Source: Bacteroidales bacterium UBA2800 (GTDB lineage: Bacteria; Bacteroidota; Bacteroidia; Bacteroidales; Paludibacteraceae). Taken from it: a DNA stretch of 64,000 bases. Of this stretch, positions 1 through 8,685 are shown piece after piece. The DNA is taken from the NCBI GenBank assembly GCA_002351925.1, contig DEHM01000019.1, forward strand, positions 1,943 to 65,942, in the 5' to 3' direction. The notes beneath the pieces were generated by a model. The model was given only the letters and a program-made list of their open reading frames with translations. It did no database searches and was not told where the DNA came from. The position numbers and the translations under genes are program-made. The first letter of the stretch is position 1; every line of letters begins with the position of its first letter.

Positions 1-2
1 TC

Positions 3-2327
3 AGCGACGGGGCTATCCGCTTTACGGCAGGCGATGTAGATCAGTTCGCTTCGGCGGATCTGACCGACGGCAAGTGGCACCACTGCGTACTCGTCATCAG
101 CAAGACCTACAACAGCGGTACGCTTTATATCGATAACCGACTCATCCTCATGTTCCCCACCATCGGTATCGGCGCACTCGCCGGCACGTCCGTTTGGATT
201 GCCGACGGACTGGAGGGTAACATCGACGATGTATGTCTCTTCGAGCAGGCGCTGCCCGCGGAACTCATCGCCGAGTACGGCAAACAGACGCCTAACGGCG
301 AGGAGATGGGTCTGATCAACCTCCTTACTTTCTCGCGCGTTAAGCGCAATTCCTCGGGTGTGATGGAGCAAGTCTTCAGTCCCGATAACCAACGCGTCTT
401 CCGCGATGCCAATGGCAATGTGGTGGAGAAGATACAACCGCTGCTTGTCGACGATCTCACTACGCAGGCCGACAAGAGCAACTACGCCCCTGTGCGCGAC
501 CGCGGACTGCTCACCAACCTGCCGTTCAACTGGACTTATCAGGAATCCGACCTGCTCATTAATATCAAAGCGCAGCCGCGCGAGATCAACAAACGCACGA
601 TGTACCTCACTGTGCGCGATGTAGAAGACCTCAACGGCAACCGCCTGCCCTCGCCGGTTATGTGGACCGTCTATGCGAACCTCAACAGCATCGTCTGGAG
701 CGAGCGCTCTTTGCGGATGGTGATGGATTATGAGCAGTCTTCCGCAGTGCGCAGTTCGATCACGATTGCCAACCAAACCGGTATGACGCGGCAATACACG
801 ATTGACCACTTGCCGAAATGGCTCTCCGTTTCGCCCGCACAGGGAACGCTCGAAGCAGAGGAAGAGAAAACGGTTACCTTCACCGTAACGGAAGTGCTCA
901 AACCCGGAATCCACAACCATGTGGTCTATCTGACCGATGATCAAGGACTGTCCGAACCGTTACTCATTGAGGTAGAGGTGACGACACAATGTCCGTATGA
1001 CGAACCCGAAACGGGTAAGTATCCGTACAACATGTCGCTCTGCGGACAGGTCAAGATCGGAGATGTCTTCGATACCGACCCCGAAGACAAAGTGATCGCG
1101 CTCTATAATAATGAGTGCGTAGGCATGGCGAATGTGGACTTCGACAGGATCACCAATAAGTCCAGCGTTCACATCACCGTCTTCGGCGATGATAAGATGA
1201 ACCGCAAGCAGATTCATTTCCGCCTCTGGCAAGCCTCCACCGGTAAGATGTACAACCTCTCTGCCGACAGGAATATCCTCTTTGCCCACGGCTTTGTCTA
1301 TGGTTGCGACGGTAATCGCGTCGTCTTCACTGCCGGAGGTAGCGAGACCCAGAATATATCCCTCCATTCCGGATGGAACTGGATCTCTACCAACCTCGAC
1401 CTGTCGGCTACCAAGGGTGATCTCAATACTTGCGTCACTGCCGCCAAACCTTGGAGCGATGCGGACCTCATCAAGAACCCCAACTCGCGGCAGTTCAGCT
1501 CCTACGACGCCGCGTCCGATGCCTTCGTCGGCTCGCTCGCAGGACTCCATTTCTCGCAGATGTACATGATGTATGTCGCGCAGGAGAACACGCTCCAGAT
1601 CGCCGGAGAAAAACTCTCCGCCGACTCCCTCTCTATTCGCGTACGAGGTGATGGACAATGGAGCCCGATGCCCTGTCTGTTCGACGAACCCGTCTCGGTC
1701 ACCAAGGCCCTCACGTCCTATTACGACTATGCGTCACAAGGCGATATGATCAAGGCCCATAACCGCTTCGCTTACTTCTCTGAAGATAAGAAATGGGAAG
1801 GAGACCTTACCTCCCTCCGGCCGGGAGAAGGATACCTCTTCCGACGTCTGGGACTTGGCAGCAAGGAGATCAAGTTCTACCGCCAGTCCAGCAGCGCACC
1901 GAAACGGAGTATAGACCGCTACGCTGACAGCGCACAGAATACAGACCTATTCAATAATCCCCAAGCGGCATCGAACATGACGATGATAGCGACATTGGAC
2001 GATGGACAATGGACATTGGATAAAGGACAATTGAAAGTATATGTGGGCGGTGAGTTATCCGCTATAGCAAGCCCGATCGACTCACTGTACTTTATCACGA
2101 TCCAGAGTGACCGGATAGGCGAACTGCGCTTCGAAATAGCCGGCGAAAGGCTAATGGTGGATGGCGAAAGTATTCGCTATACCGCAGACAGCCACTACGG
2201 CACGCTCAAGGCACCGATCGTGCTCCGCAAAGCGGACGAAACAGGCGTCTATAAGATCCTTGAAAATAACCATGTAGTAATAATTCGAAACAATGAGAAA
2301 TATGATATCACAGGTAAAAAACTCTAA
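3..2327 (+). CDS. Large secreted LamG/BACON-like surface protein, C-terminal part (5' end outside window)
   Basis: The open frame enters from the left edge, so the start is missing; 774 codons are visible. The first 60 residues look like the end of a LamG/concanavalin-type fold (GKWHHCVLV, then GTLYIDNRLI). Around visible residues 240-325 is a BACON-like or Ig-like beta domain (ITIANQTG, PKWLSVSPAQGTL). Around 365-430 is a domain with NNECVGMA that resembles the lipoprotein encoded next. The last residues (VVIIRNNEKYDITGKKL) resemble the short C-terminal strand motif of secreted Bacteroidetes proteins, possibly a type IX sorting signal. I infer a cell-surface adhesin or glycan-binding protein; the substrate is unknown. 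A short repeat lies in frame at 1991-2033. The 3' end overlaps the next gene by 35 bp. Confidence 0.75.
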   Translation, partial: SDGAIRFTAGDVDQFASADLTDGKWHHCVLVISKTYNSGTLYIDNRLILMFPTIGIGALAGTSVWIADGLEGNIDDVCLFEQALPAELIAEYGKQTPNGEEMGLINLLTFSRVKRNSSGVMEQVFSPDNQRVFRDANGNVVEKIQPLLVDDLTTQADKSNYAPVRDRGLLTNLPFNWTYQESDLLINIKAQPREINKRTMYLTVRDVEDLNGNRLPSPVMWTVYANLNSIVWSERSLRMVMDYEQSSAVRSSITIANQTGMTRQYTIDHLPKWLSVSPAQGTLEAEEEKTVTFTVTEVLKPGIHNHVVYLTDDQGLSEPLLIEVEVTTQCPYDEPETGKYPYNMSLCGQVKIGDVFDTDPEDKVIALYNNECVGMANVDFDRITNKSSVHITVFGDDKMNRKQIHFRLWQASTGKMYNLSADRNILFAHGFVYGCDGNRVVFTAGGSETQNISLHSGWNWISTNLDLSATKGDLNTCVTAAKPWSDADLIKNPNSRQFSSYDAASDAFVGSLAGLHFSQMYMMYVAQENTLQIAGEKLSADSLSIRVRGDGQWSPMPCLFDEPVSVTKALTSYYDYASQGDMIKAHNRFAYFSEDKKWEGDLTSLRPGEGYLFRRLGLGSKEIKFYRQSSSAPKRSIDRYADSAQNTDLFNNPQAASNMTMIATLDDGQWTLDKGQLKVYVGGELSAIASPIDSLYFITIQSDRIGELRFEIAGERLMVDGESIRYTADSHYGTLKAPIVLRKADETGVYKILENNHVVIIRNNEKYDITGKKL
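1991..2033. repeat. Heptamer-type iteration (nnTGGAC) in frame in the surface protein gene
   Basis: Repeats of the form ATTGGAC, GATGGAC, AATGGAC, ATTGGAT, AAAGGAC follow one another and are translated as ATLDDGQWTLDKGQL. The same unit family (AAAGGAC/AATGGAC, on the minus strand) recurs between rlmN and the LytTR gene near 42790. Confidence 0.75.
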
Positions 2328-2787
2328 CAGCCCCAAGGGCAGTCTAACAGTAAAACGGTCTTACAGGCTATTTATAGCCGGTCTTACAGCGTTAGCGGTC
2401 AGCGCGTTAGCGCTATCCGGCTGCAAGGACAACAGCGATCCGTTCGTCGATCCGGGTAACACTCCCAATCCCAACTGGGTAGTCACAGTAGAGAATGACA
2501 TGACCTCCTCGATGCTGGCGATAGTGAAGGTGTCGTTTGCTAAAACGGAAGGCACGCTGGCTGCGTTTATGGGTAACGAGTGTTGCGGCGTGGCAACCTA
2601 CATCGACGGGCTATACCATCTCTATATATCGCCGGCTACGGAAGCAGGCGGAGAGGTGCAGCTCCGGTTCTATTCCCCGGATCTGAAGCGAATCTTCGAG
2701 GCAACGGAGACGATTCCCTACAGCAATGATACCAACAAAGGTACGATAGCTGATCCCTATACGCCGGAATGGACGGTGGCTAAATAA
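2293..2787 (+). CDS. Small lipoprotein sharing a domain with the upstream surface protein
   Basis: 164 aa. A long N-terminal stretch leads to a hydrophobic segment and lipobox (SALALSGC, Cys about residue 44), so the product is probably a lipoprotein. The mature part has AAFMGNECCGVA followed by strands and a final DPYTPEW. The order and spacing resemble the NNECVGMA domain of the upstream protein, so I infer a free-standing copy of that surface domain. The start overlaps the upstream gene by 35 bp, which suggests translational coupling. Oddly, most of the signal peptide coding sequence (2323-2414) is a family A mini-hairpin repeat array. A later ATG could be the real start, but none fits before the hydrophobic core. 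Confidence 0.65.
   Translation: MRNMISQVKNSNSPKGSLTVKRSYRLFIAGLTALAVSALALSGCKDNSDPFVDPGNTPNPNWVVTVENDMTSSMLAIVKVSFAKTEGTLAAFMGNECCGVATYIDGLYHLYISPATEAGGEVQLRFYSPDLKRIFEATETIPYSNDTNKGTIADPYTPEWTVAK
2323..2414. repeat. Family A mini-hairpin array inside a lipoprotein signal peptide
   Basis: Successive units joined by (C)GGTCTTACAG or AGTCTAACAG hold small inverted repeats: GCCCCAAGGGC, GTAAAAC, GGCTATTTATAGCC, GCGTTAGC and AGCGCGTTAGCGCT. The array is translated as the positively charged and hydrophobic part of the signal peptide. Confidence 0.8.
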
Positions 2788-4259
2788 TGAGTAGAAAAAT
2801 GAATCGCATCAAACAATTACTATGTGTGTGCGTGGCGGTGCTGTTGGCTACGTCACTGTGGGCCGGTACGCAGCAGCAGAAGGACTTCTGCGGCGTGACA
2901 TCCGTCACGTGGACGGGTATGGTAGGCACACCTGTTATCGACAATATCAACCTTACCGTCACGGGCAAGGTGCGTTACGGCATCGACATGACGGATATCA
3001 CTGTGACGTTTTCAGGCACGAACCTTGCTTCGTGGATTCCCGGTGGACCGCAGGACTTTACCCACGGGCCGGTGGAGTATCTGCTGACCTCTACCCCGGG
3101 CGATGTGGACAGTTATCTGGTCACTCTCACCCAGGAAGAGATAGGCTCTAACCCGATTCTCTACCTCTACAAGAGCGATGAGGCATACACGAACGACGGT
3201 GTGTTCCGGTATCTGCAGTCGCAGGGCAAGAACATCGTCCCCGTGAAGGCGGCCGCGCAACCCCGTTCGCCGGAGGAGTACGCGCAATACGAATGGGTGC
3301 TGATCTCCGAAGATGCCGATGGCGATAACGCAGAGATACGCGCGGTTACCCTCGGTGCGTCGGGCCTTCCGGTACTCAACATGAAGTCGTTCTCCTATTC
3401 GCCCGACCGACTGGGGTGGGGTGAACCCGACAACGGCAGTCTGACCGACCAAGCCCGCAGCTTCATCGTGCAGCGAGCGGATCATCCTATCTTCCAGGCG
3501 CTGGGCAAACAGCAGGGACAGCCGGTGGAGGTGCTCTCTGAGATTAACAAGAAAGGACTCATGCCCGTAGCGGTGCATCTGGATCACACGCTGTGTCTGG
3601 CTATCGCCTACACGCGTAACATAGACGACTATGACGCCAATGGTCCGTTGCAGACCTTCCTGCACGAGGTGCCGGCTGCCATGCGTGGCGGGAAGAAATA
3701 TATCTGCATGCCGATAGCCCTGAGCAGTACGCGCTATCTAACTTCCGAAGGTTTTGCACTGCTCGACGAGGTGATTCGCTACCTGACGGACGATCGTCCC
3801 ACCGTCGACCTGCCTTTCCTGCAGATCAACAGTTTTCGTCTGAACGGCGTAGCGGCTGACATCGACCAGATGAACAACACCATCTCGCTTAGTTTGGACA
3901 TCACCAAGCCGGAGAACCGTGACTTGACACATGTAGTGCCCGAGGTGACCGTAGCCGATCCGCTCACTCACGTCGTGCCGCTGGCCGGCGAGGAGGTAGA
4001 CATGAGCACCGCTACGTTCCACGCGTTTGCCTACGAGGTGACCGACTATATCAACCGCCGCGTCTACGAGGTGCGTATCACTACCTACAACCCCCTCGGC
4101 ATCGACGAGGTATACCGTGTCGGCGACGAGGTGACGGTGTACGACCTGTTCGGTAGGCGACTGATGACGACGACTGACGATGTGCACACCCTCTCGCTTC
4201 CCCGCGGGGCGTATATAGGTGTGACGGCTGACGGCGCATCGTTTAAGTTTATTCGCTAA
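2787..4259 (+). CDS. Secreted protein with a type IX sorting-like C-terminus
   Basis: 490 aa. The start codon overlaps the preceding stop as TAATG; an ATG four codons later is also possible. Residues about 5-27 are a signal peptide (LLCVCVAVLLATSLWAG). The central region has no family I recognise. It contains a segment around residues 150-330 (EYAQYEWVLISEDADGDNAE and DEVIRYLTDDRP) that could be an alpha/beta domain. The last 50 residues (VGDEVTVYDLFGRRL, then LPRGAYIG) match the Por/type IX secretion C-terminal domain pattern. It would therefore be exported to the outer surface. It forms the third gene of a surface-protein operon with the two genes before it. Confidence 0.65.
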   Translation: MSRKMNRIKQLLCVCVAVLLATSLWAGTQQQKDFCGVTSVTWTGMVGTPVIDNINLTVTGKVRYGIDMTDITVTFSGTNLASWIPGGPQDFTHGPVEYLLTSTPGDVDSYLVTLTQEEIGSNPILYLYKSDEAYTNDGVFRYLQSQGKNIVPVKAAAQPRSPEEYAQYEWVLISEDADGDNAEIRAVTLGASGLPVLNMKSFSYSPDRLGWGEPDNGSLTDQARSFIVQRADHPIFQALGKQQGQPVEVLSEINKKGLMPVAVHLDHTLCLAIAYTRNIDDYDANGPLQTFLHEVPAAMRGGKKYICMPIALSSTRYLTSEGFALLDEVIRYLTDDRPTVDLPFLQINSFRLNGVAADIDQMNNTISLSLDITKPENRDLTHVVPEVTVADPLTHVVPLAGEEVDMSTATFHAFAYEVTDYINRRVYEVRITTYNPLGIDEVYRVGDEVTVYDLFGRRLMTTTDDVHTLSLPRGAYIGVTADGASFKFIR

Positions 4260-4274
4260 TTCCCCACTTCCCGT

Positions 4275-5666
4275 ATGCGAGATAAGATTCGAGCATACCC
4301 AATGGTTGTGTTGCTACTGCCGCTGGTGGTGGTCCTTCTCCTCTGCGAACGGTACGCATCGCGTTGCGAGGCTTTGCGTCATACGCCGCTTAACCTGCTC
4401 TACCGCACCGAATACGATGCGCTGGACAGTCTCTGCAACTATACCTTTGTCCTCACCGGTGAACCGCGTTCTACGGCGCGTTGCGAACGCTATGAGGCGC
4501 AGATGTTGCCACAGGGGAAGGTGCTCCTCTACCTCGCGCGCGATACTGCGCGTGCGCTCCCGCAGGCGGGCGATACTATCTTGACGCGCACGCGTATACG
4601 CCGTCCTGAGGCGCTCGGCCGTTTCGACTACGGTCTCTATCTGCGGCGGAGCGGTATCCTCGGCACGGCGTATGTCTCCCGATATGTAGTGCGTCCGACC
4701 AAAGACCATTCGCCTTCGCTGCAGCGCCGTCTGTACGACCGTCTGACGGCGGCGGGACTCAGTGGCCGAGAGCGGGCAACAACGGGGGCACTCACCTTAG
4801 GCTACAAAGAAGACTTGGATCCTGCGCTGCGTAGGCTGTTTCAGGCTTCCGGCGCGGCGCACGTGCTGGCCGTCAGCGGTCTGCATACGGGTATTATCTA
4901 CGCACTGCTGCTCGCCCTCATGACGCTCGGCGGACGGATACGCCCGCGCTATGAGAACAGGGTAGGGCGGTGGATGCTCAGCCTTGTTATCATCGCCGCT
5001 ATGTGGGGCTACGCCCGGCTGACGGGTTTGACGCCTTCGGTTGTAAGGGCCGTACTGATGGTGACCATCTTCGAGGTAGGGCGAATGGCCTATCGCCAAG
5101 CGCTCTCGCTCAACACGATTGCTGCGGCAGCGGTGCTCATCCTGCTGGTGCGACCGCTCGACCTCTGGAGCGTCAGCTTCCAACTCAGTTTTGCGGCTAC
5201 TGCCGCTATCGTGCTCTTTGCACGAGCTGCGGAACGCCATCTGCATCGCAAAGAGTGGCTTCGTACTACGTGGGGGAAGGCCGTGAGTTGGATAGTAGGT
5301 ACGGTTATCGTCTCGCTGGCTGCCCAACTGGGGACACTGCCGCTCACGATGCACTATTTCGGGCAGATAAGCAATTATTTCCTGCTTACCAACCTTCTCG
5401 TCCTGCCACTGGCAACGCTGCTCGTCCCTTGCGGATTGCTCTGCATCGCCCTGGGCGGTAGCACCTTAGGACTATTGGTCGGCAAGCTGACCTATGGGCT
5501 GGCTTGGACGATGAACCACACGGTCGGTTGGCTCGAAGCGCTACCCGGCAGCACCATGCAGGTCAGCATCGGGATAGGAATGGTGCTGATCTACTATGCC
5601 ATCGTCCTCCTCTTTATCTATCTAATCGAACGAAACTATCGATATGAAACAATACACACTAACTGA
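4275..5666 (+). CDS. comEC: ComEC/Rec2-type DNA uptake channel, without metallo-beta-lactamase domain
   Basis: 463 aa membrane protein. It has an N-terminal helix (VVLLLPLVVVLLLCER), a DUF4131-like soluble part, then the competence domain with the signature AHVLAVSGLHTGIIYALL around residue 195 and several further helices. ComEC forms the inner-membrane pore for single-stranded DNA in natural transformation. Classical ComEC proteins of 700-800 aa carry a C-terminal metallo-beta-lactamase domain; this one ends after the membrane part, a short form common in Bacteroidetes. The 3' end overlaps xseA by 23 bp, and a ComEA-like HhH gene follows two genes later, which supports a DNA uptake role. Confidence 0.85.
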   Translation: MRDKIRAYPMVVLLLPLVVVLLLCERYASRCEALRHTPLNLLYRTEYDALDSLCNYTFVLTGEPRSTARCERYEAQMLPQGKVLLYLARDTARALPQAGDTILTRTRIRRPEALGRFDYGLYLRRSGILGTAYVSRYVVRPTKDHSPSLQRRLYDRLTAAGLSGRERATTGALTLGYKEDLDPALRRLFQASGAAHVLAVSGLHTGIIYALLLALMTLGGRIRPRYENRVGRWMLSLVIIAAMWGYARLTGLTPSVVRAVLMVTIFEVGRMAYRQALSLNTIAAAAVLILLVRPLDLWSVSFQLSFAATAAIVLFARAAERHLHRKEWLRTTWGKAVSWIVGTVIVSLAAQLGTLPLTMHYFGQISNYFLLTNLLVLPLATLLVPCGLLCIALGGSTLGLLVGKLTYGLAWTMNHTVGWLEALPGSTMQVSIGIGMVLIYYAIVLLFIYLIERNYRYETIHTN

Positions 5667-6717
5667 ACTATGCGCCGAGATAGGCGACGTGCTGGCGGAG
5701 AGCCTGTCGCCCACCTATTGGGTGCAGGCGGAGATCAGCAGTCTCAGCGAGAAAGGTGGCCATCTCTATCTCGAACTGGTGGACGGAAAGACCGCTAAGA
5801 TGCGGGCGACTTGTTGGGCGGGCAACCGTGAGTTGCTTATGGCCTATTTCCTGCAGGAGACAGGTCAACCGCTACAGACCGGCATGGCTGTGCTGCTGGA
5901 GACGGAGGTGCAGTACCACGCCGTCTACGGGCTCAGTCTGAACATCATCGGAATCGACCCTTCCTACACGCTGGGCGACCTCGCGCGGCAACGCCAACGT
6001 ACGATTGCCCAACTGGAGGCGGACGGTCTTCTCGATGCCCAGCAACTGCTGCCGCTTCCTACGCTCATCCGCCGCATCGCCGTCGTGTCCTCACCTGGTG
6101 CGGCCGGCTACGGCGACTTTATCCACCAGTTGGAACACAGTCCCTACCGTTTCACGACGCAACTATACGAGGCGACAATGCAAGGCGAGGGTGCGGAGGC
6201 CTCTATCCTCGCCGCACTCGAACGGATAGAGAGCGAAGCGGACCACTGGGACGTAGTAGCCATCATCCGCGGCGGCGGTGCGACGACCGACCTGAGTTGC
6301 TTCGACCGTTATACCCTCTGTGCCGTCTGTGCCCAACTGCCGTTGCCTATCCTTAGCGGTATCGGTCATACGCGGGACGTCAGTGTGCTCGACCTCGTGG
6401 CGCATGAGGCACTCAAGACACCTACCGCCGTGGCCGAATGGCTCATCCATCGGCTTGACGAACAGACAACGCGTATCAACGACTTGTTGCTGCGGCTGCA
6501 ACGTACTGCCGAACGGCAGATACTGCTGCGCCGGCACCGTGTGGAGCTGCTCGAACAACGACTGGCAGCCTGCAACCCCGAGCGTATCTACCGTCGCGGA
6601 TACAGTCTGCTCACCAAGAACGGCAAGGTCGTTCGTTCGGTCAACGAACTGCAGGCCGGCGACCAAGTCACTACCCACCTCGCTGACGGCCAAGTACAAA
6701 GTACCGTTAACCCCTAA
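5644..6717 (+). CDS. xseA: Exodeoxyribonuclease VII large subunit
   Basis: 357 aa. The N-terminal OB-fold (WVQAEISSLSEKGGHLYLEL, residues about 25-45) is followed by the catalytic XseA domain with IAVVSSPGAAGYGDF (about 140), IIRGGGATTDLSCFD (about 208) and ILSGIGHTRD (about 235). Exo VII degrades single-stranded DNA to oligonucleotides together with the small subunit XseB, which is not in this window. The protein is shorter than the E. coli form (456 aa); the coiled-coil region is reduced, but no frameshift is visible. The last codons and stop lie in a short CCCTAAT-type repeat. Confidence 0.93.
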   Translation: MKQYTLTELCAEIGDVLAESLSPTYWVQAEISSLSEKGGHLYLELVDGKTAKMRATCWAGNRELLMAYFLQETGQPLQTGMAVLLETEVQYHAVYGLSLNIIGIDPSYTLGDLARQRQRTIAQLEADGLLDAQQLLPLPTLIRRIAVVSSPGAAGYGDFIHQLEHSPYRFTTQLYEATMQGEGAEASILAALERIESEADHWDVVAIIRGGGATTDLSCFDRYTLCAVCAQLPLPILSGIGHTRDVSVLDLVAHEALKTPTAVAEWLIHRLDEQTTRINDLLLRLQRTAERQILLRRHRVELLEQRLAACNPERIYRRGYSLLTKNGKVVRSVNELQAGDQVTTHLADGQVQSTVNP

Positions 6718-6727
6718 TCCCTAATTC
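6707..6727. repeat. CCCTAAT iteration at the xseA / comEA-like junction
   Basis: TTAACCCCTAATCCCTAATTCC spans the last codons of xseA and ends directly before the ATG of the next gene. A similar CCCCTAAC/CACTAAT iteration lies inside trmN6 at 20086. Confidence 0.7.
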
Positions 6728-6728
6728 C

Positions 6729-7481
6729 ATGCTCTCTCGCGAACAACGTATAGGCACGCTTATCCTTTTCGGTCTCGCCCTGGCGGCTTGGCTCTTCGTA
6801 GCTATTCGTTGGCAGCCCGGCGCAGCGCCGCAGTCGGAGATTGACTTTGCGGCACTCGACAGTATCCGTCATGCGCAGGACAGCCTGCGGCGCGACAGTC
6901 TCAAGCGTGTCAGGGAGGCACGGTGGGAACAGAAGAAAGACTCTTTCCGTCGCGCCGACGATGCCCGTTTTGCCCGTTGGGCCGCAGAGCGGCAGGAGCG
7001 CTTCGACTCCGCTCGTCTGGCCGACTCACTCTGGCGTGACTCAGTAGGGTGGTTTCCGGCCGCACGTCACCGCAAGATCGACACCATCCTAGACTTAAAC
7101 CATACCGATACCGCAGAGTTGCAGCTCATTCGTGGCATTGGGCGCTATAAAGCGCAGCGTATCGTGCGTTACGGCGAGCAGTTAGGCGGTTACTACAGTC
7201 CGACACAGCTGACCGACGAAGCGCTCGCCGAACTCAGGCTGGACACCCTCTTGCGCTATTTCACGGCGCAGCCGCAAGACGTGCGACGAATACCGCTCAA
7301 CCGTGCCCGCGTCGAACAGTTGGCGCGCCACCCTTACCTTAGGTTTACGCAAGCCAAAGCCCTCTACGAATACCGCAGAGTACATACACGTGTGGATAGT
7401 ATAGGGCAGTTGAAGGAGCTGAGCGAACTGACGGAAGACGACATCAGGCGTCTTGCTCCTTATCTTGATCTTTCTCCTTGA
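6729..7481 (+). CDS. ComEA-like helix-hairpin-helix protein, membrane anchored
   Basis: 250 aa. One N-terminal transmembrane helix (IGTLILFGLALAAWLFVAI) is followed by an Arg/Asp/Ser-rich, probably coiled segment (residues 35-105). Two helix-hairpin-helix modules then follow (LDLNHTDTAELQLIRGIG around 118-135, and IPLNRARVEQLARHPYL around 188-204). Tandem HhH motifs bind DNA backbone non-specifically. With comEC two genes upstream, I infer a periplasmic DNA receptor or helper in transformation. The C-terminal end overlaps the convergent ion channel gene by 38 bp. Confidence 0.8.
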   Translation: MLSREQRIGTLILFGLALAAWLFVAIRWQPGAAPQSEIDFAALDSIRHAQDSLRRDSLKRVREARWEQKKDSFRRADDARFARWAAERQERFDSARLADSLWRDSVGWFPAARHRKIDTILDLNHTDTAELQLIRGIGRYKAQRIVRYGEQLGGYYSPTQLTDEALAELRLDTLLRYFTAQPQDVRRIPLNRARVEQLARHPYLRFTQAKALYEYRRVHTRVDSIGQLKELSELTEDDIRRLAPYLDLSP

Positions 7482-8175
7482 GTTGCTCCAGATAGCCGGC
7501 GGTGATCACACCCGACGGCAGGGCAATAACGGCTACACCAAAGATGGCGGAGAACATACTGATGACGCGCCCCAGGTCGGTTGCCGGATAGATATCACCG
7601 TAGCCGACGGTGGTCAGCGTCGTCGTTGCCCAATAGAGCGCATCGAAGAAGTCTTCGAACATCGCTGAGTCCTCGGTGTTGAACATGATAAGGGCGGTGA
7701 TGAAGATATAGGCTACGGCGATGAAGAACACCGTAAGTAAGATGTGCCGCTCTTTGTGCAGCACTTTCAGCAGCAGTTGTATATTGGTGGAGTAACGAAC
7801 GAAACGCGCTACGCGCAGGATCTTCAAGAGACGCGTGATACGGAATAGTTTGAATGCGCGGTTGAAGAGCGTGAACGACGGGACGATACTCAGCAGATCG
7901 ATGATGGCAAACGGCGTGAGCGGGTAGAGCAGAAAAGCTTTCCAGCGCGGCTTGTTCGCCATACGCATATCGGCCGTTAGCCAGCGCAGCAGATAGTCGA
8001 CGATGAAGACCGATACCGACACTTTGTCCAGCACCTCGAAGAGCACAGTCTGCTCGCGAAAAGCCAGGGGTACCAGACTGACGACGATGAAAAGCAACAT
8101 CAGCCAGTCGTAGGTGCGGCTGGCCAATGAATGACTCTTCGTCTCGATGATGTCGTATATCTGTCGGCGTGTCAT
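7444..8175 (-). CDS. Voltage-gated-type potassium channel (ion transporter family)
   Basis: 243 aa with about six transmembrane segments. The S4-like segment has regularly spaced Arg/Lys (FKLFRITRLLKILRVARFV, residues about 103-122). The pore loop has the K+ selectivity filter TTVGYGD near residue 190, followed by the last helix with VAVIALPSGVITAGY. It conducts K+ across the inner membrane. No RCK or cyclic nucleotide domain follows; a short charged tail (KEKDQDKEQDA) ends the protein. It is the last gene of a minus-strand run from serS. Confidence 0.9.
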   Translation of the reverse strand: MTRRQIYDIIETKSHSLASRTYDWLMLLFIVVSLVPLAFREQTVLFEVLDKVSVSVFIVDYLLRWLTADMRMANKPRWKAFLLYPLTPFAIIDLLSIVPSFTLFNRAFKLFRITRLLKILRVARFVRYSTNIQLLLKVLHKERHILLTVFFIAVAYIFITALIMFNTEDSAMFEDFFDALYWATTTLTTVGYGDIYPATDLGRVISMFSAIFGVAVIALPSGVITAGYLEQLKEKDQDKEQDA

Positions 8176-8178
8176 CGC

Positions 8179-8685
8179 TTAGTCGTTTACGCGGGTGAAG
8201 GTGTAGACCACCTGACGGAACGACGGCTCGTAGATCATCAGCGTGTCACGAATAGAGAGCTGGATGTTGTAGGTCTTGCCGATGGGCACATCGCGCGCAT
8301 CCATGGTGTGCAACTCCATTATCTGCCGTCCCTCTTTCTTCCAGCGGAACCAACCGTTGCCGTGGAACATGAGGTCGTACTCCAGCACGTCGTCCTTCTC
8401 GTCCCACTCTTTGCCCCAGAAGAAACCGTCGCCGTCGTAGTCGTCGTAGTAAACTTTGTACCACAACGGGTTCTTGGCGTTGCTCCACTTACCTACTATG
8501 AGCGGGTCGGCAGGCGGTACGTTCAGTTCGAGCGTCTGTTCGCCGTTGGTAGCGTAGGGGTCAACGGGTTTGGTGGGTTGCTCAGGTTGCTTCTCTTGGT
8601 ACACACTGTAGACATACCAAGCAGCGCAGGCTACCAGCAGGGCGGCGGCCAGCGCGCAGAGGACGATGAGGAGTTTGCGTTTCAT
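8179..8685 (-). CDS. Unknown envelope protein with N-terminal anchor
   Basis: 168 aa. Residues 4-30 are hydrophobic (LLIVLCALAAALLVACAAWYVYSVY). LVAC could be a lipobox, but the hydrophobic stretch continues past the Cys, so a membrane anchor is equally likely. The exported part is rich in Trp, Tyr and Asp (VYYDDYDGDGFFWGKEWDEKD) and has predicted beta character. I do not recognise a family. The gene is immediately downstream of the transglutaminase-like gene (stop and start adjoin) and 3 bp from the channel gene, so the three are probably co-transcribed. Confidence 0.55.
   Translation of the reverse strand: MKRKLLIVLCALAAALLVACAAWYVYSVYQEKQPEQPTKPVDPYATNGEQTLELNVPPADPLIVGKWSNAKNPLWYKVYYDDYDGDGFFWGKEWDEKDDVLEYDLMFHGNGWFRWKKEGRQIMELHTMDARDVPIGKTYNIQLSIRDTLMIYEPSFRQVVYTFTRVND

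Noticed and set aside
5644..6717. Suspected truncation or frameshift of xseA because the protein is short
   Set aside because: Both domains and the family motifs are present in one frame, and no remnant follows the stop.
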